A stretch of DNA of 64,000 bases from NCBI GenBank assembly GCA_034430175.1, contig DAOUFI010000009.1:62001-126000 (forward strand), given 5' to 3'. The notes under the pieces were generated by a model, which did no database searches, was not told where the DNA came from, and saw only the letters and a list, made by a program, of their open reading frames with translations. Origin of the DNA: UBA6107 sp034430175. GTDB lineage: Bacteria; Chloroflexota; Anaerolineae; Anaerolineales; Anaerolineaceae. This document shows positions 55,013 to 62,942 of this stretch, piece after piece. Position numbers and translations under genes: made by a program. Positions within the stretch are counted from its first letter, which is position 1; each line of letters starts with the position of its first letter.

Positions 55013-55040
55013 ATCACCCGCTGGCACCTCAGCGGGTGAT
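55013..55040 (+). terminator. intrinsic terminator of the GH13 gene
   Basis: ATCACCCGCTG (55013-55023) and CAGCGGGTGAT (55030-55040) form an 11-bp perfect stem with a 6-base loop, followed by TGTTAT. Confidence 0.8.
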
Positions 55041-55109
55041 TGTTATCTCAAACCCGCTTTATAATTAGTTCGTTGAATTTGAAGCCTGCCATACGGAGCC
55101 GCATCTTTC

Positions 55110-56135
55110 ATGAATTTCACGATTAAGCAATTAATTGACGGTGAGATCTGTCATTACGCTTCCCCTGAGATGCGTATTACCAGTTTCCACAATCGCGTCA
55201 CTGTAGAAAAGGCGGATCAAACGCTGCGAATCCAATTACCCGGTGATGGTTGGAAGAGCCCGTTTGGCTTGTTTCGTCTGACTCGTCGCGCCCTGCGCCT
55301 GGATAAGTGCAACGTGGTACCGGTCACCGGCGGATATGTCATCATCAGGCAGGGGAAGGTCTATTATTATGACGGAACTACAAGACAATTGATTGAGACG
55401 TTGAAGCTCAAAAATTGCCGCAACGTGTTGCACCAATCCATCGCGGTCATTGAAGGGAAAGAGTTATTCTTCGGTGAGTACGGGAATAACGGTGACCGTG
55501 CTGAGGTCCCCGTCTATCGCAGCCGGGATGGCGGCAGAAGCTGGCAGGTGATTTACCTGTTTCCTAAAGGCAGCATCAAGCATGTGCATGGCTGCTATTT
55601 TGACCCCTACGAAAAAAAAGTATGGGTGCTCACTGGTGATTTCAAAGATGAGTGCCATATCCTCTGTGCGGACCGCAATTTCAAGAACATTGAATGGATT
55701 GGAGACGGTCAGCAGATTTATCGTACCTGCAACGTTTTTTTCGAGAAAGACAGTGTGCACTGGATCATGGATTCACAGCTTCAAGACAGCTTTCATATTC
55801 GGTTGGATCGCAAGACGCGTCAGATTGAAAAGAAGAGTGCATTCCCAGGGCCAGTCTGGTACATCAAACACCTGGAAGACGGTGTTTATTTAGCCGCTAC
55901 CGCTCAGGAAATCGGAGCGGGGGTCAAGGATGGCTATGCCCATTTGATGGTCTCGCGCGACCTTGAAACCTGGCAGGATGTGCGAAAATTTGAACACGAT
56001 GGTCTGCCCAAACGTTGGTTCAAGTTCGGTGTCATCGGATTCGCTGACGGTCCACAGACCAGCCGGGAGTTTTACCTCTTTGCCGAAGCCATCCGCGGTC
56101 TGGATGGCCGGATTGCTTTATGTGAAATCGAGTGA
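55110..56135 (+). CDS. beta-propeller (sialidase/BNR-like) protein
   Basis: The 341-aa protein contains repeated beta-strand units and one clear Asp-box, SRDGGRSW, plus similar degenerate units (SRDLETW, DRNFKNIEW), as in sialidase-like propellers. The catalytic Arg triad of sialidases is not evident, so it is probably a binding or scaffold protein. It has no signal peptide. It is the first of three closely spaced genes ending with a formyltransferase, reminiscent of glycan or cell-surface modification clusters. Confidence 0.65.
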   Translation: MNFTIKQLIDGEICHYASPEMRITSFHNRVTVEKADQTLRIQLPGDGWKSPFGLFRLTRRALRLDKCNVVPVTGGYVIIRQGKVYYYDGTTRQLIETLKLKNCRNVLHQSIAVIEGKELFFGEYGNNGDRAEVPVYRSRDGGRSWQVIYLFPKGSIKHVHGCYFDPYEKKVWVLTGDFKDECHILCADRNFKNIEWIGDGQQIYRTCNVFFEKDSVHWIMDSQLQDSFHIRLDRKTRQIEKKSAFPGPVWYIKHLEDGVYLAATAQEIGAGVKDGYAHLMVSRDLETWQDVRKFEHDGLPKRWFKFGVIGFADGPQTSREFYLFAEAIRGLDGRIALCEIE

Positions 56136-56153
56136 GTGGGAGAAGGGATGCCA

Positions 56154-56750
56154 ATGAACGATAATGACATTAATGCGCTTTGGGCTTCCATCCGCATACT
56201 GGGATCGGAAAAAGTTGCAACCGGGCTCTCTCCCCTCGAACACCTTGAGCCTTGCCTGAATGCATTCGGGTTACGATCTCTGGATCTTCCGGCGGTAGAT
56301 TGGCAGGTAGAACCGGACATGCTCACCAAAGAAGCGAGCTTCAAGGAATCAAACCACGCGATCTTGCTCAACTTGCGCCGCTGTCTTTATACCGGCAAGG
56401 AAATGGAAACAGTACGCAATTGGGCTGAAAAACTGATGCGGTTCTGCGAGGTCAGGCTTCCCAGTCTGCGTCAACGTGCCATTGAGAAATGCGGCAACCC
56501 TGCCAACGCCAATCTGCTGGTGCTGCACGTTACTGCTTTTCTTGTCGACTATGCACTGAACTCCAAAGATCTTCGTTTTCTGAATACCGCCTTAAAGCTG
56601 GCTGATTTTAATTGGGTCATCAATGAAAGGTCGATCGCCAGAAAATTGAATGGAAACACGTCAGACATTGAAATGGCACTTTTCCAGTTCCGCGTGCTGT
56701 TGTCCATCGAATACGCCATGACTGAATTAACAGGGGAGGAAGAATCATGA
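56154..56750 (+). CDS. unknown helical protein
   Basis: This 198-aa (from ATG 56154) mostly helical protein contains Leu-rich segments (NLRRCLYTGKEMETVRNW, LRFLNTALKLADFNWVI) and no motif that I recognise. The start at 56154 is 7 bases after GAAGGG; GTG 56136 and ATG 56148 are possible. Its last codons overlap the formyltransferase start (ATGA), so the two are coupled and probably act together. Confidence 0.65.
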   Translation: MNDNDINALWASIRILGSEKVATGLSPLEHLEPCLNAFGLRSLDLPAVDWQVEPDMLTKEASFKESNHAILLNLRRCLYTGKEMETVRNWAEKLMRFCEVRLPSLRQRAIEKCGNPANANLLVLHVTAFLVDYALNSKDLRFLNTALKLADFNWVINERSIARKLNGNTSDIEMALFQFRVLLSIEYAMTELTGEEES

Positions 56751-57559
56751 GCAAAGTGGTTATTTTCTCTCCAAGTCGCTTCAGCCTGTACACCATCACA
56801 GTCACTGAATTGCTGCTAAGGAAAGGGGTTGAGGTTCAGGCCATTTTCGTACGGAAACTGGTCAACCCAAAACGGTTCGTTTCTGAATTTAGCAGGGACG
56901 GTACACGATTGTTAAGAAAGATTTGGAAGAAACTTGTGCTACGTCAGAAGGCGTACGCGCCGGCCAACTTCGAGACCATTGCCAGTTTAATGCGGATTGA
57001 AGGAATCCATTTTCACAATGTGGATGAACTCGCAGAAGCTCACGGTATTCCCATTTACTATTGCCAGGATTTAAATGACGCAAGCGTGCTTGAGGGTCTG
57101 AACACGTTAAAACCAGAGGTGATTGTCTTCACCGGCGGTGGGCTCATCCGCAAAGACGTGCTGGCATCAGCGGGCGCGGGGGTGCTTAACTGCCACATGG
57201 GCATGTTACCCAGCTATCGCGGAATGGACGTGGTTGAGTGGCCAATTCTCAAGGGTGATCTAGTTCATATTGGACTGACCGTGCACTTCATGGACGAGGG
57301 TGTGGATACTGGCGATATTCTGCGCACGCGGCGGGTGGACGTTGTTAGAGGAGAAACGATCAAACAGCTCCGCGATCGCTTCGAGCCGATCATGTGCCGT
57401 GAGTTTGTCTCTACGATTGTTGATTTTTTGGCGAAAAAAGTAGAGCGTCAACCACAGAAAAAGGGTGATGGAAAGCAGTATTTCGTGATGCACCCGCGTT
57501 TGGTTAGAGTTGCGGAGGAAAAGCTGTCAAAACTGATTCTCTCAAAAGAAGATCAGTAA
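56747..57559 (+). CDS. formyltransferase-family protein
   Basis: The 270-aa protein has the formyl-transferase core: VFTGGGLIRKDVL, then LNCHMGMLPSYRGMDVVEW with the catalytic Asn-His pair, and VHFMDEGVDTGDIL with the catalytic Asp. This is the fold of GART, Fmt and sugar-nucleotide N-formyltransferases that use 10-formyl-tetrahydrofolate. The N-terminus is too divergent for Fmt, and the long insertion of basic residues near 45-70 is unusual. Formylation of an amino sugar for surface glycans is a reasonable guess. Confidence 0.82.
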   Translation: MSKVVIFSPSRFSLYTITVTELLLRKGVEVQAIFVRKLVNPKRFVSEFSRDGTRLLRKIWKKLVLRQKAYAPANFETIASLMRIEGIHFHNVDELAEAHGIPIYYCQDLNDASVLEGLNTLKPEVIVFTGGGLIRKDVLASAGAGVLNCHMGMLPSYRGMDVVEWPILKGDLVHIGLTVHFMDEGVDTGDILRTRRVDVVRGETIKQLRDRFEPIMCREFVSTIVDFLAKKVERQPQKKGDGKQYFVMHPRLVRVAEEKLSKLILSKEDQ

Positions 57560-57744
57560 TTGATGATAGACTTTCATTAATACCCATGTTAATATCATAA
57601 ATGTAATTATCCCAAGTGAAGGGAGGCTTCACAAAGTAGTATGACCATGAGAAAAGAATATATATTTCTTGCTCGTGATGATAAAGGATTGTCATGCTCA
57701 TTGTGTGAGCGCCTCTGAAAGTAACCGGTTTGGGTTGATCTTCT

Positions 57745-57777
57745 ACCGCGGAGTGCATCACGCACCTCGCGGTTTTT
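57745..57777 (+). terminator. intrinsic terminator 1 downstream of the formyltransferase
   Basis: ACCGC (57745-57749) pairs with GCGGT (57769-57773), with inner GAG/CTC and TGC/GCA pairs, and ends in five T (57773-57777). The 185 bases between the formyltransferase stop and this point show no gene. Confidence 0.65.
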
Positions 57778-57813
57778 GTTGCTCATCGTAGCTTTGGAAT
57801 ACGGTGGAATGGA

Positions 57814-57852
57814 ACAGCCGCGGAAGCAAGACATTTCCCCGGCTGTTTTTTT
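57814..57852 (+). terminator. intrinsic terminator 2
   Basis: ACAGCCG-C-GGAA (57814-57825) pairs with TTCC-C-CGGCTGT (57835-57846), with one mismatch, followed by seven T (57846-57852). It lies just before the RIO-kinase remnant. Confidence 0.85.
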
Positions 57853-57869
57853 GATTCTGGAATTAGATT

Positions 57870-58479
57870 ATGCCAAAAATTAATCTCAACCAAAAAAAAC
57901 GATGATGATTTTGAGTATATCGATAAAGCCTGCGCCAATTACACAACGAAGTAGGGTCAGAAAATAATTCGCGTCAAGGAAAACCAGTCGTAACATGTGA
58001 TTCTGAAGATTTATTATTCCACCGCGATGCTGATGTCGGCGTGGATGGCGTCTTCAGACCCACCTTCAGCCGCGCTTTATGAACGCAAATGGTTTTTTAG
58101 ATATTTGGGTCTGTTCTACGATGAAGCCCAAATCACGGATGTGTTGTTCAAGATCGGGGATGTAAAGGAAGCCAACGTTTATTGTTGTACATTGCCCGGT
58201 CTGGATGGAACGGAATTGCTTGCGGCAAAGATTTATCGACCACGTATGTTCCGCAACTTACGAAATGACGTCCGGTATCGACAAAATCGCACAATCCTCG
58301 ATGAATACGGGAAAGAGGTCGATGATCACCGTAAGAGTTGGGCAATTAAGAAAGACACGGATATTGGAAAACAGGCCCTCCATGTCTCCTGGATGCAGCA
58401 TGAATACTTTGCCTTGCGGGTCTTGAACACCGCCGAGGTGAAAGTCCCCAAACCGATTTACAAATGGATTATTGGTTAA
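57870..58479 (+). pseudogene. decayed RIO-type kinase gene
   Basis: An ATG at 57870 opens MPKINLNQKK and then loses frame in an A8 run (57892-57899). From 57901 one frame runs to 58479 (DDDFEYIDKAC, then ERKWFFRYLGLFYDE, ITDVL, KEANVYCC, LAAKIYRPRMFRNLRND, VSWMQHEYFAL), interrupted by TAG 57952 and TAA 57991. These segments match the N-lobe of RIO1-like kinases, including the ATP-site Lys in AAKIYRPR. The protein ends after VPKPIYKWIIG, before the catalytic loop, so the kinase core is deleted. A short product from GTG 57997 cannot be excluded. Confidence 0.8.
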
Positions 58480-58513
58480 TTACTCTGATTAATAGAACAA
58501 ATGGAAATAATCC

Positions 58514-58542
58514 TTGACTTTATCTTGGGTTTCTATTAAAAT
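58514..58542 (+). promoter_or_regulatory. strong sigma-70 promoter
   Basis: TTGACT (58514-58519), 17 bases, TAAAAT (58537-58542). It follows directly on the truncated RIO-kinase remnant and drives the short transcript with the 32-codon frame. Confidence 0.75.
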
Positions 58543-58587
58543 ATTTATGTTAATAAAAATCTTATGAAAGGAAAGGCGCAGAACAAA

Positions 58588-58686
58588 ATGGAATATCGTA
58601 ACCGCACTAATTTTTCGACTGTTTGCGTTGTCTCGCTTAATGGCGTTGCCAGCGCTCCTTGTCGAATTGCGCCTGTTTCTCGTTAG
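58588..58686 (+). CDS. possible 32-aa small protein or leader peptide
   Basis: A short frame, starting MEYRNRTNFSTVCVV and ending RIAPVSR, lies about 40 bases after the promoter at 58514-58542, with a purine-rich AAAGGAAAGG upstream (spacing about 12-15 bases, longer than ideal). Two tandem terminators follow. It has no homology that I recognise and no run of one amino acid that would mark an attenuation leader. Confidence 0.35.
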   Translation: MEYRNRTNFSTVCVVSLNGVASAPCRIAPVSR

Positions 58687-58704
58687 GATAAAGAAATCCA
58701 ATCC

Positions 58705-58743
58705 AGCGGCCACGGGTGCAAAAATCCCGTGGCTGTTTTGTTT
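58705..58743 (+). terminator. tandem terminator A (leader)
   Basis: GCCACGGG (58709-58716) and CCCGTGGC (58726-58733) pair perfectly, extendable by wobbles, followed by TGTTTTGTTT. It would end the short transcript from 58514. Confidence 0.8.
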
Positions 58744-58753
58744 AAAGGCAGAT

Positions 58754-58790
58754 AAAGGTCGCGGGTGCTTCCCCGGGGCCTTTTATTTTT
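58754..58790 (+). terminator. tandem terminator B (leader)
   Basis: AAAGGTCGCGGG pairs with CCCGGGGCCTTT around TGCTTC, with one mismatch and one wobble, followed by TTTTATTTTT. It stands 11 bases after terminator A and 110 bases before the next gene. Confidence 0.75.
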
Positions 58791-58899
58791 CCCTGAAAGG
58801 AGGAGAGATGGGCAGATTGAGGAAGGTGGAGTTTGGGTATTAGGACTGGAAAGTCCGCATCGGTTCATGTATTGCAAGAGGAGAAGAAGGAGGCCGAAT

Positions 58900-59352
58900 A
58901 TGTTGGAAACACTGCTTAAATTCGGCTCGCACAGAGTAGATTATTTTGACCGTTCCGGCCACAATCCGCAGGCGTTTGCGTTTTACGTGCGCGGAACTAT
59001 CGAAGTCGATGAACGCTTCAGCTATGAAGCCAAGTGCCAGCTTTACACAGGTTTGGCCTGGATCAAGCAGCAATTAGGTCTGCAGAACCTGGCTGCAGTT
59101 TACATCGATATTAACAAATTGGACAATTTACAGCGTTCGGCTTATGTACAACTCAAGAAAGATCTGCGATCAGGCATATTCTCCAGGGTGTTTGTTGTTA
59201 ATCAATCCGCGGTGATGGGAACCCCTGCCGCAAACGCAGACCTGGCAGCAATGAGAAATCAGATCCATGGATTCGAATTGCTCAGCCGCGATGAAATGGG
59301 CATCTCTTTCGCTCAGGCTGGGTTGCAGCAAGCCGAGCTGATGAGTGTATAA
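58900..59352 (+). CDS. uncharacterised protein at the head of the exporter operon
   Basis: This 150-aa protein has a strong ribosome site (AAGAAGGAGG, 6 bases before ATG 58900); the longer upstream frame covers terminator DNA and is rejected. The middle (AVYIDINKLDNLQRSAYVQL, then DLRSGIFSRVFVVN) has a faint resemblance to the Rossmann-like core of serine recombinases, but no catalytic Ser motif is seen. It is 12 bases upstream of the ABC ATPase gene, so probably functions with the exporter. Confidence 0.65.
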   Translation: MLETLLKFGSHRVDYFDRSGHNPQAFAFYVRGTIEVDERFSYEAKCQLYTGLAWIKQQLGLQNLAAVYIDINKLDNLQRSAYVQLKKDLRSGIFSRVFVVNQSAVMGTPAANADLAAMRNQIHGFELLSRDEMGISFAQAGLQQAELMSV

Positions 59353-59364
59353 GGCAGGTGAATT

Positions 59365-60255
59365 ATGATGAATGTAATCGTTGTCGAAAATGTGAGTAAA
59401 CAATTCAAGAAGCCTCTCGAACCCTTTTGGCAGAGGGGGAAGAACACTTCACCCACTGCCGCTGAAGCTGAAAATGGCAGTAATGAAGTTATTACCGCCA
59501 ATAGCCGGCGCTGTGTGATCGCGGTCAACGACGTGTCGTTCAACGTGGTCAAGGGCGAGATCTTTGGTGTCCTTGGCCCAAACGGTGGTGGTAAATCGAC
59601 CCTTATCCGGCTGCTTTCCACCCTGATGATTCCCGATAAGGGTAAGATCGTCGTGATGGGCTTTGATATCGTTAAACAACCCATGCAGGTGCAGCAGTTG
59701 ATCAACCGTGTCTCGGTCGAAGCTTCCTTCTTCAAGAAGTTAAGCCCGCTGGAAAACCTGATGTACGGCGCCAGGCTCTATGGCATGGAAAGCCGCCAGA
59801 CCCGCAAGCAAATCTTTGAGATTCTTACCCGGCTTGGGCTTGAAAAAAGCACGATCACCAGCCCAATGGAGGAGATGTCGCGAGGTATGCAACAGAAGGT
59901 GGCAATCGCGAGGGCACTACTCTCGAAGCCAAAACTGCTTCTTCTCGACGAACCTACCACCGGCCTCGATCCACGGTCCAAGCGTGAGGTCCAGGCTGTG
60001 GTACGCGAGATGCGAGATCGGGATGGCACGACCATTCTGCTGACCACTCACGACATGGCTGAGGCGGAAGCTCTGTGCGACCGTATCGCCATTATGAGCA
60101 CCGGCAAAGTGATCGCGCTGGATACACCGGCTGGGCTGAAGAAACTGGTCAAATGGAAGAATGATGTCGAACCATCATTGGAAGATGTTTTCATTGAACT
60201 GACCGGTAAGAACCTGGTCAACCGGGATGAGGAAGAGGAAGCCGAGGAAGAATGA
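59365..60255 (+). CDS. ABC exporter ATPase (ABC-2 type)
   Basis: The 296-aa protein has Walker A GPNGGGKST, signature EMSRGMQQKVAIARAL, Walker B LLLLDEPTTGLD and H-loop LLTTHDMAEAE, typical of DrrA/CcmA-like ATPases. An insertion before Walker A (about 20-45) and a Glu-rich tail are unusual. It works with the permease at 61389; two acetyltransferase genes lie between them. MM at the start allows 59365 or 59368. Confidence 0.92.
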   Translation: MMNVIVVENVSKQFKKPLEPFWQRGKNTSPTAAEAENGSNEVITANSRRCVIAVNDVSFNVVKGEIFGVLGPNGGGKSTLIRLLSTLMIPDKGKIVVMGFDIVKQPMQVQQLINRVSVEASFFKKLSPLENLMYGARLYGMESRQTRKQIFEILTRLGLEKSTITSPMEEMSRGMQQKVAIARALLSKPKLLLLDEPTTGLDPRSKREVQAVVREMRDRDGTTILLTTHDMAEAEALCDRIAIMSTGKVIALDTPAGLKKLVKWKNDVEPSLEDVFIELTGKNLVNRDEEEEAEEE

Positions 60256-60830
60256 TCGGTAAATCATTGTACTTGGGCGAGAAGATCAGGCTCACAGCGC
60301 TTGATGTTGAAAAGGATGCATCGACCTTGTCGAAGTGGACAGATCAGCATGCTTTCGATCGTCGCATCAATTTTGGCATGTACCGTCTGATCTCCGAATA
60401 CGAAATGAAAAAGCTCCTTGCTGATAAGCTGAAAAAGGCTGAAGAAGGGGGCAGGGAGCTTTACTTTGCCGTCAGGCTTGTGAGTGAAGATGATCTTGTT
60501 GGTTTGGCAAAGATCATGGACATCTATGCTGCGAATCAGGTGGGCAACCTTCAGGTCGATTTCGGAGAGCCAGCGGACCTGCTCAGGTATGGTGACGAAC
60601 TGGTCGAGATGATGGTTCGTTACTCCTTCATGGAGATCAGTCTGTATCGTCTGCAGGCGTTCTGTTCCGCCTATGAAACAGATCTGATGGCATTGCTGGA
60701 GCGTCACGGTTTTATGAAAGATGTGCAGAGGCGCGAAGCCGTTTTCCATTCTGGAAAATATTGGGATACCTACATTTACGGCATACTAAGAGGCGAGTAC
60801 CTGTATCTTGAGGAAGTGAGGGCGAAATGA
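60252..60830 (+). CDS. GNAT-family N-acetyltransferase 1
   Basis: The 192-aa protein matches the RimJ/RimL-type GNAT layout: the N-terminal GEKIRLTALDVEKDASTLSKW, a central beta region (LVGLAKIMDI) and a late MVRYSFMEISLYRLQAFCSAYE, AL-LERHGF segment. The acetyl-CoA loop is degenerate (FGEPADLLRYGDE). Its start overlaps the ATPase stop (ATGA) and its stop overlaps the second GNAT gene, so all are coupled. Confidence 0.82.
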   Translation: MIGKSLYLGEKIRLTALDVEKDASTLSKWTDQHAFDRRINFGMYRLISEYEMKKLLADKLKKAEEGGRELYFAVRLVSEDDLVGLAKIMDIYAANQVGNLQVDFGEPADLLRYGDELVEMMVRYSFMEISLYRLQAFCSAYETDLMALLERHGFMKDVQRREAVFHSGKYWDTYIYGILRGEYLYLEEVRAK

Positions 60831-61369
60831 CTTCTGAACTGTTCTGTGGTCATTTGGTGAGGCTCCGCGCGGTCAACCGTGAAGAGAATGCCAAAGCCTG
60901 GGCAAGATGGAATACTGACAGTGATTTCGTTCGCAATTGGGATGTGCGCCCGGCCTGGTTGCCACCCACCAGTCAACTGGAAGAGTGGGTGATCGAAGGC
61001 GGTAACGACGCTGGCAATTTTGCCATCCATACCCTGGTAGACGATCAATTTATTGGGCTGGTTGGCCTGGACGGATTCGACTGGATGTCGCGCTCGGCCT
61101 GGGTGGGTATCGGTATCGGTGAGCCGGAGTTCCAGGGCAAAGGATATGGCACCGACGCAATGAAGGTAATTTTGCGTTATGGGTTCGCCGAGCTCAATCT
61201 GCACCGCGTGAATTTGACCGTGTTTGAATTCAACCAGCGCGCCATCCGCTGTTATGAAAAATGTGGTTTCAAACATGAAGGAACTCAGCGTGAGTTTATT
61301 TTCAAGGAAAATAAACGCTGGGGAATTGTCAATATGGGTATCCTGCGCACCGAATGGGAAGCAGCGTAA
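60827..61369 (+). CDS. GNAT-family N-acetyltransferase 2
   Basis: The 180-aa RimJ/RimL-type protein keeps the acetyl-CoA signature GIGEPEFQGKGYGTDAM and the end motif LNLHRVNLTVFEFNQRAIRCYEKCGF. It is a diverged paralogue of GNAT 1 but with an intact cofactor loop, so it is likely the active partner. The substrate may be the exported compound. Confidence 0.88.
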   Translation: MTSELFCGHLVRLRAVNREENAKAWARWNTDSDFVRNWDVRPAWLPPTSQLEEWVIEGGNDAGNFAIHTLVDDQFIGLVGLDGFDWMSRSAWVGIGIGEPEFQGKGYGTDAMKVILRYGFAELNLHRVNLTVFEFNQRAIRCYEKCGFKHEGTQREFIFKENKRWGIVNMGILRTEWEAA

Positions 61370-61388
61370 CCCTGAAGTGAGGAATATT

Positions 61389-62216
61389 ATGGCTGTCGTT
61401 ACACAACAATTTCGTGCGTCTTATGCGTTTTTTGAGCGCAACGTCAATCTGATAAAACGCTACTGGTCGTGGGAGCTGGTCTGGTTGGTGTATTCTATCG
61501 CTGACTGCATGTCTGTCAGTTTCATCGGTCTCGGAATGCAACAGATCAGTGGCAGTGAGATCACCAACACGAGTTACATCGTGCTCTACCTGCTCATCGG
61601 TACGCTGGTGTGGCGCTTTTTATTCACTATCTTTTACTGGATTACTGACCTGATCAACATCGAACGCTGGGAAGGGACTATCGAATACACACTGATGGCT
61701 CCAGTAAGGCGCATCACCCACATGACCGGGCAAACCACCTTTGCCGTGATCTACGGCTTCTTCTTCACCGGAGTGATCCTTGCAATCACTTCACTGGTGT
61801 TCAAGATCGACCTGACGCAGGCCAACTTCGTAGGTGGGACGATTGTGCTGCTCTCCGGCAGCTTCAGCTTCGTTGGCATCGGTATTATGGCTTCTGTGCT
61901 TCCATTACTTTTCCCGGAGCGCGGTTCACAAATGACCCATGTCTTTATTGCTGTGTTGTTGCTGGTCTCGGGCGTCTACTACCCGGTGAACGTACTGCCG
62001 TTGGTGCTGCGCAAGGCAGCCATCTTCAGCCCGGCTACTTACGTACTGGACGGTGTCCGCAAGGCGTTGTTGGACGGGACGCCGACCGCACAGCTTTGGC
62101 AGTATGTGTGGCCGGTGCTGCTGATGGGATTGGTGCTGATCCCCCTGGGATTGTTGATCTTTCGGCAGGCGGAACTATACGCCAAACGTAGCGGAAAGCT
62201 ACACCGCAATGGTTGA
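61389..62216 (+). CDS. ABC-2 type exporter permease
   Basis: The 275-aa membrane protein has about six spans in the ABC2_membrane pattern (LVWLVYSIADCMSVSFIGL, VLYLLIGTLVWRFLF, LFPERGSQMTHVFIAVLLLVSGVYYPVNVLP). The ATG at 61389 follows GAGGAATATT; the upstream frame overlaps GNAT 2. It completes the exporter with the ATPase at 59365. Confidence 0.9.
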   Translation: MAVVTQQFRASYAFFERNVNLIKRYWSWELVWLVYSIADCMSVSFIGLGMQQISGSEITNTSYIVLYLLIGTLVWRFLFTIFYWITDLINIERWEGTIEYTLMAPVRRITHMTGQTTFAVIYGFFFTGVILAITSLVFKIDLTQANFVGGTIVLLSGSFSFVGIGIMASVLPLLFPERGSQMTHVFIAVLLLVSGVYYPVNVLPLVLRKAAIFSPATYVLDGVRKALLDGTPTAQLWQYVWPVLLMGLVLIPLGLLIFRQAELYAKRSGKLHRNG

Positions 62217-62220
62217 TCGA

Positions 62221-62253
62221 GAAAGGCAGGAACTCCTGCCTTTCTTTTTTTTT
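62221..62253 (+). terminator. strong intrinsic terminator of the exporter operon
   Basis: GAAAGGCAGG (62221-62230) and CCTGCCTTTC (62235-62244) with loop AACT, followed by nine T. Confidence 0.95.
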
Positions 62254-62303
62254 GATATACTCGGTGGATACGGAATTTGAGATTTGCTAATTGGAGATTT
62301 TCC

Positions 62304-62942
62304 ATGGATGACAAGATCAAGGCGATCATTTTTGATATGGGTGGGGTGATCCTGCGCACGGACGATTACTCAGCCCGCGAAGCGACCGCCAAAAAATTGG
62401 GGCTAACGGAAGAGGCTTTTGAAGAAGCTGTCTTTCTGTCGCCTTCAGCCTTAGCAGCCACCATCGGCAAGATCGATGAGCGACAGCACTGGGAATCGGT
62501 CTGGCAAAACTTGAACGTTCCAGCGGTATTGCAGCCGACGTACGAAGAGGCTTTTTGGGCGGGTGATCGCTTGGACGAGAATCTGGTCAATTTCCTGCGA
62601 GAGAAGAAGAAGAGCTACTTAACCGCTTTGCTCAGCAATGCCTGGTCAAACGCGCGACGGTCATTGACCGAGAAATATCCTTGCATGGATGCCTTCGATA
62701 TTTCAATATTTTCTTATGAGGTTGGACTGGCCAAACCTGATCCGGCGATCTACCGGCTGATTTTGCACCGTCTGGGAGTAAAACCGACCCAGGCGATTTT
62801 TGTGGATGATAATAAAGACAATATCCTCTCGGCTGAGGCATTGGGGATCCATGCCATCCAGTTCAAGAATACCGCCCAGGCCCAGGAACAAATCGACCAG
62901 GTATTGAAAGAGCACAATGGAAGTTATCTCAACCGACCATGA
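62304..62942 (+). CDS. HAD-superfamily hydrolase (YihX/HAD-IA-like)
   Basis: The 212-aa protein has motif I FDMGGVILRTDD, motif II LLSNA, Lys in LAKPDPAIYRL and motif IV FVDDNKDN, as in YihX-type sugar-phosphate phosphatases. It lacks the ELWTKW segment, so it is not part of the island family at 18274-35339. TTGGAG lies before ATG 62304; the longer TTG frame is less likely. Confidence 0.85.
   Translation: MDDKIKAIIFDMGGVILRTDDYSAREATAKKLGLTEEAFEEAVFLSPSALAATIGKIDERQHWESVWQNLNVPAVLQPTYEEAFWAGDRLDENLVNFLREKKKSYLTALLSNAWSNARRSLTEKYPCMDAFDISIFSYEVGLAKPDPAIYRLILHRLGVKPTQAIFVDDNKDNILSAEALGIHAIQFKNTAQAQEQIDQVLKEHNGSYLNRP

Noticed and set aside
58588..58686. Amino-acid attenuation leader peptide
   Set aside because: The peptide has no run of a single amino acid, and no biosynthetic operon follows.
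58900..59352. Serine-recombinase (mobile element) annotation
   Set aside because: Only a faint resemblance in the middle; no catalytic Ser motif, no DNA-binding domain and no flanking repeats.
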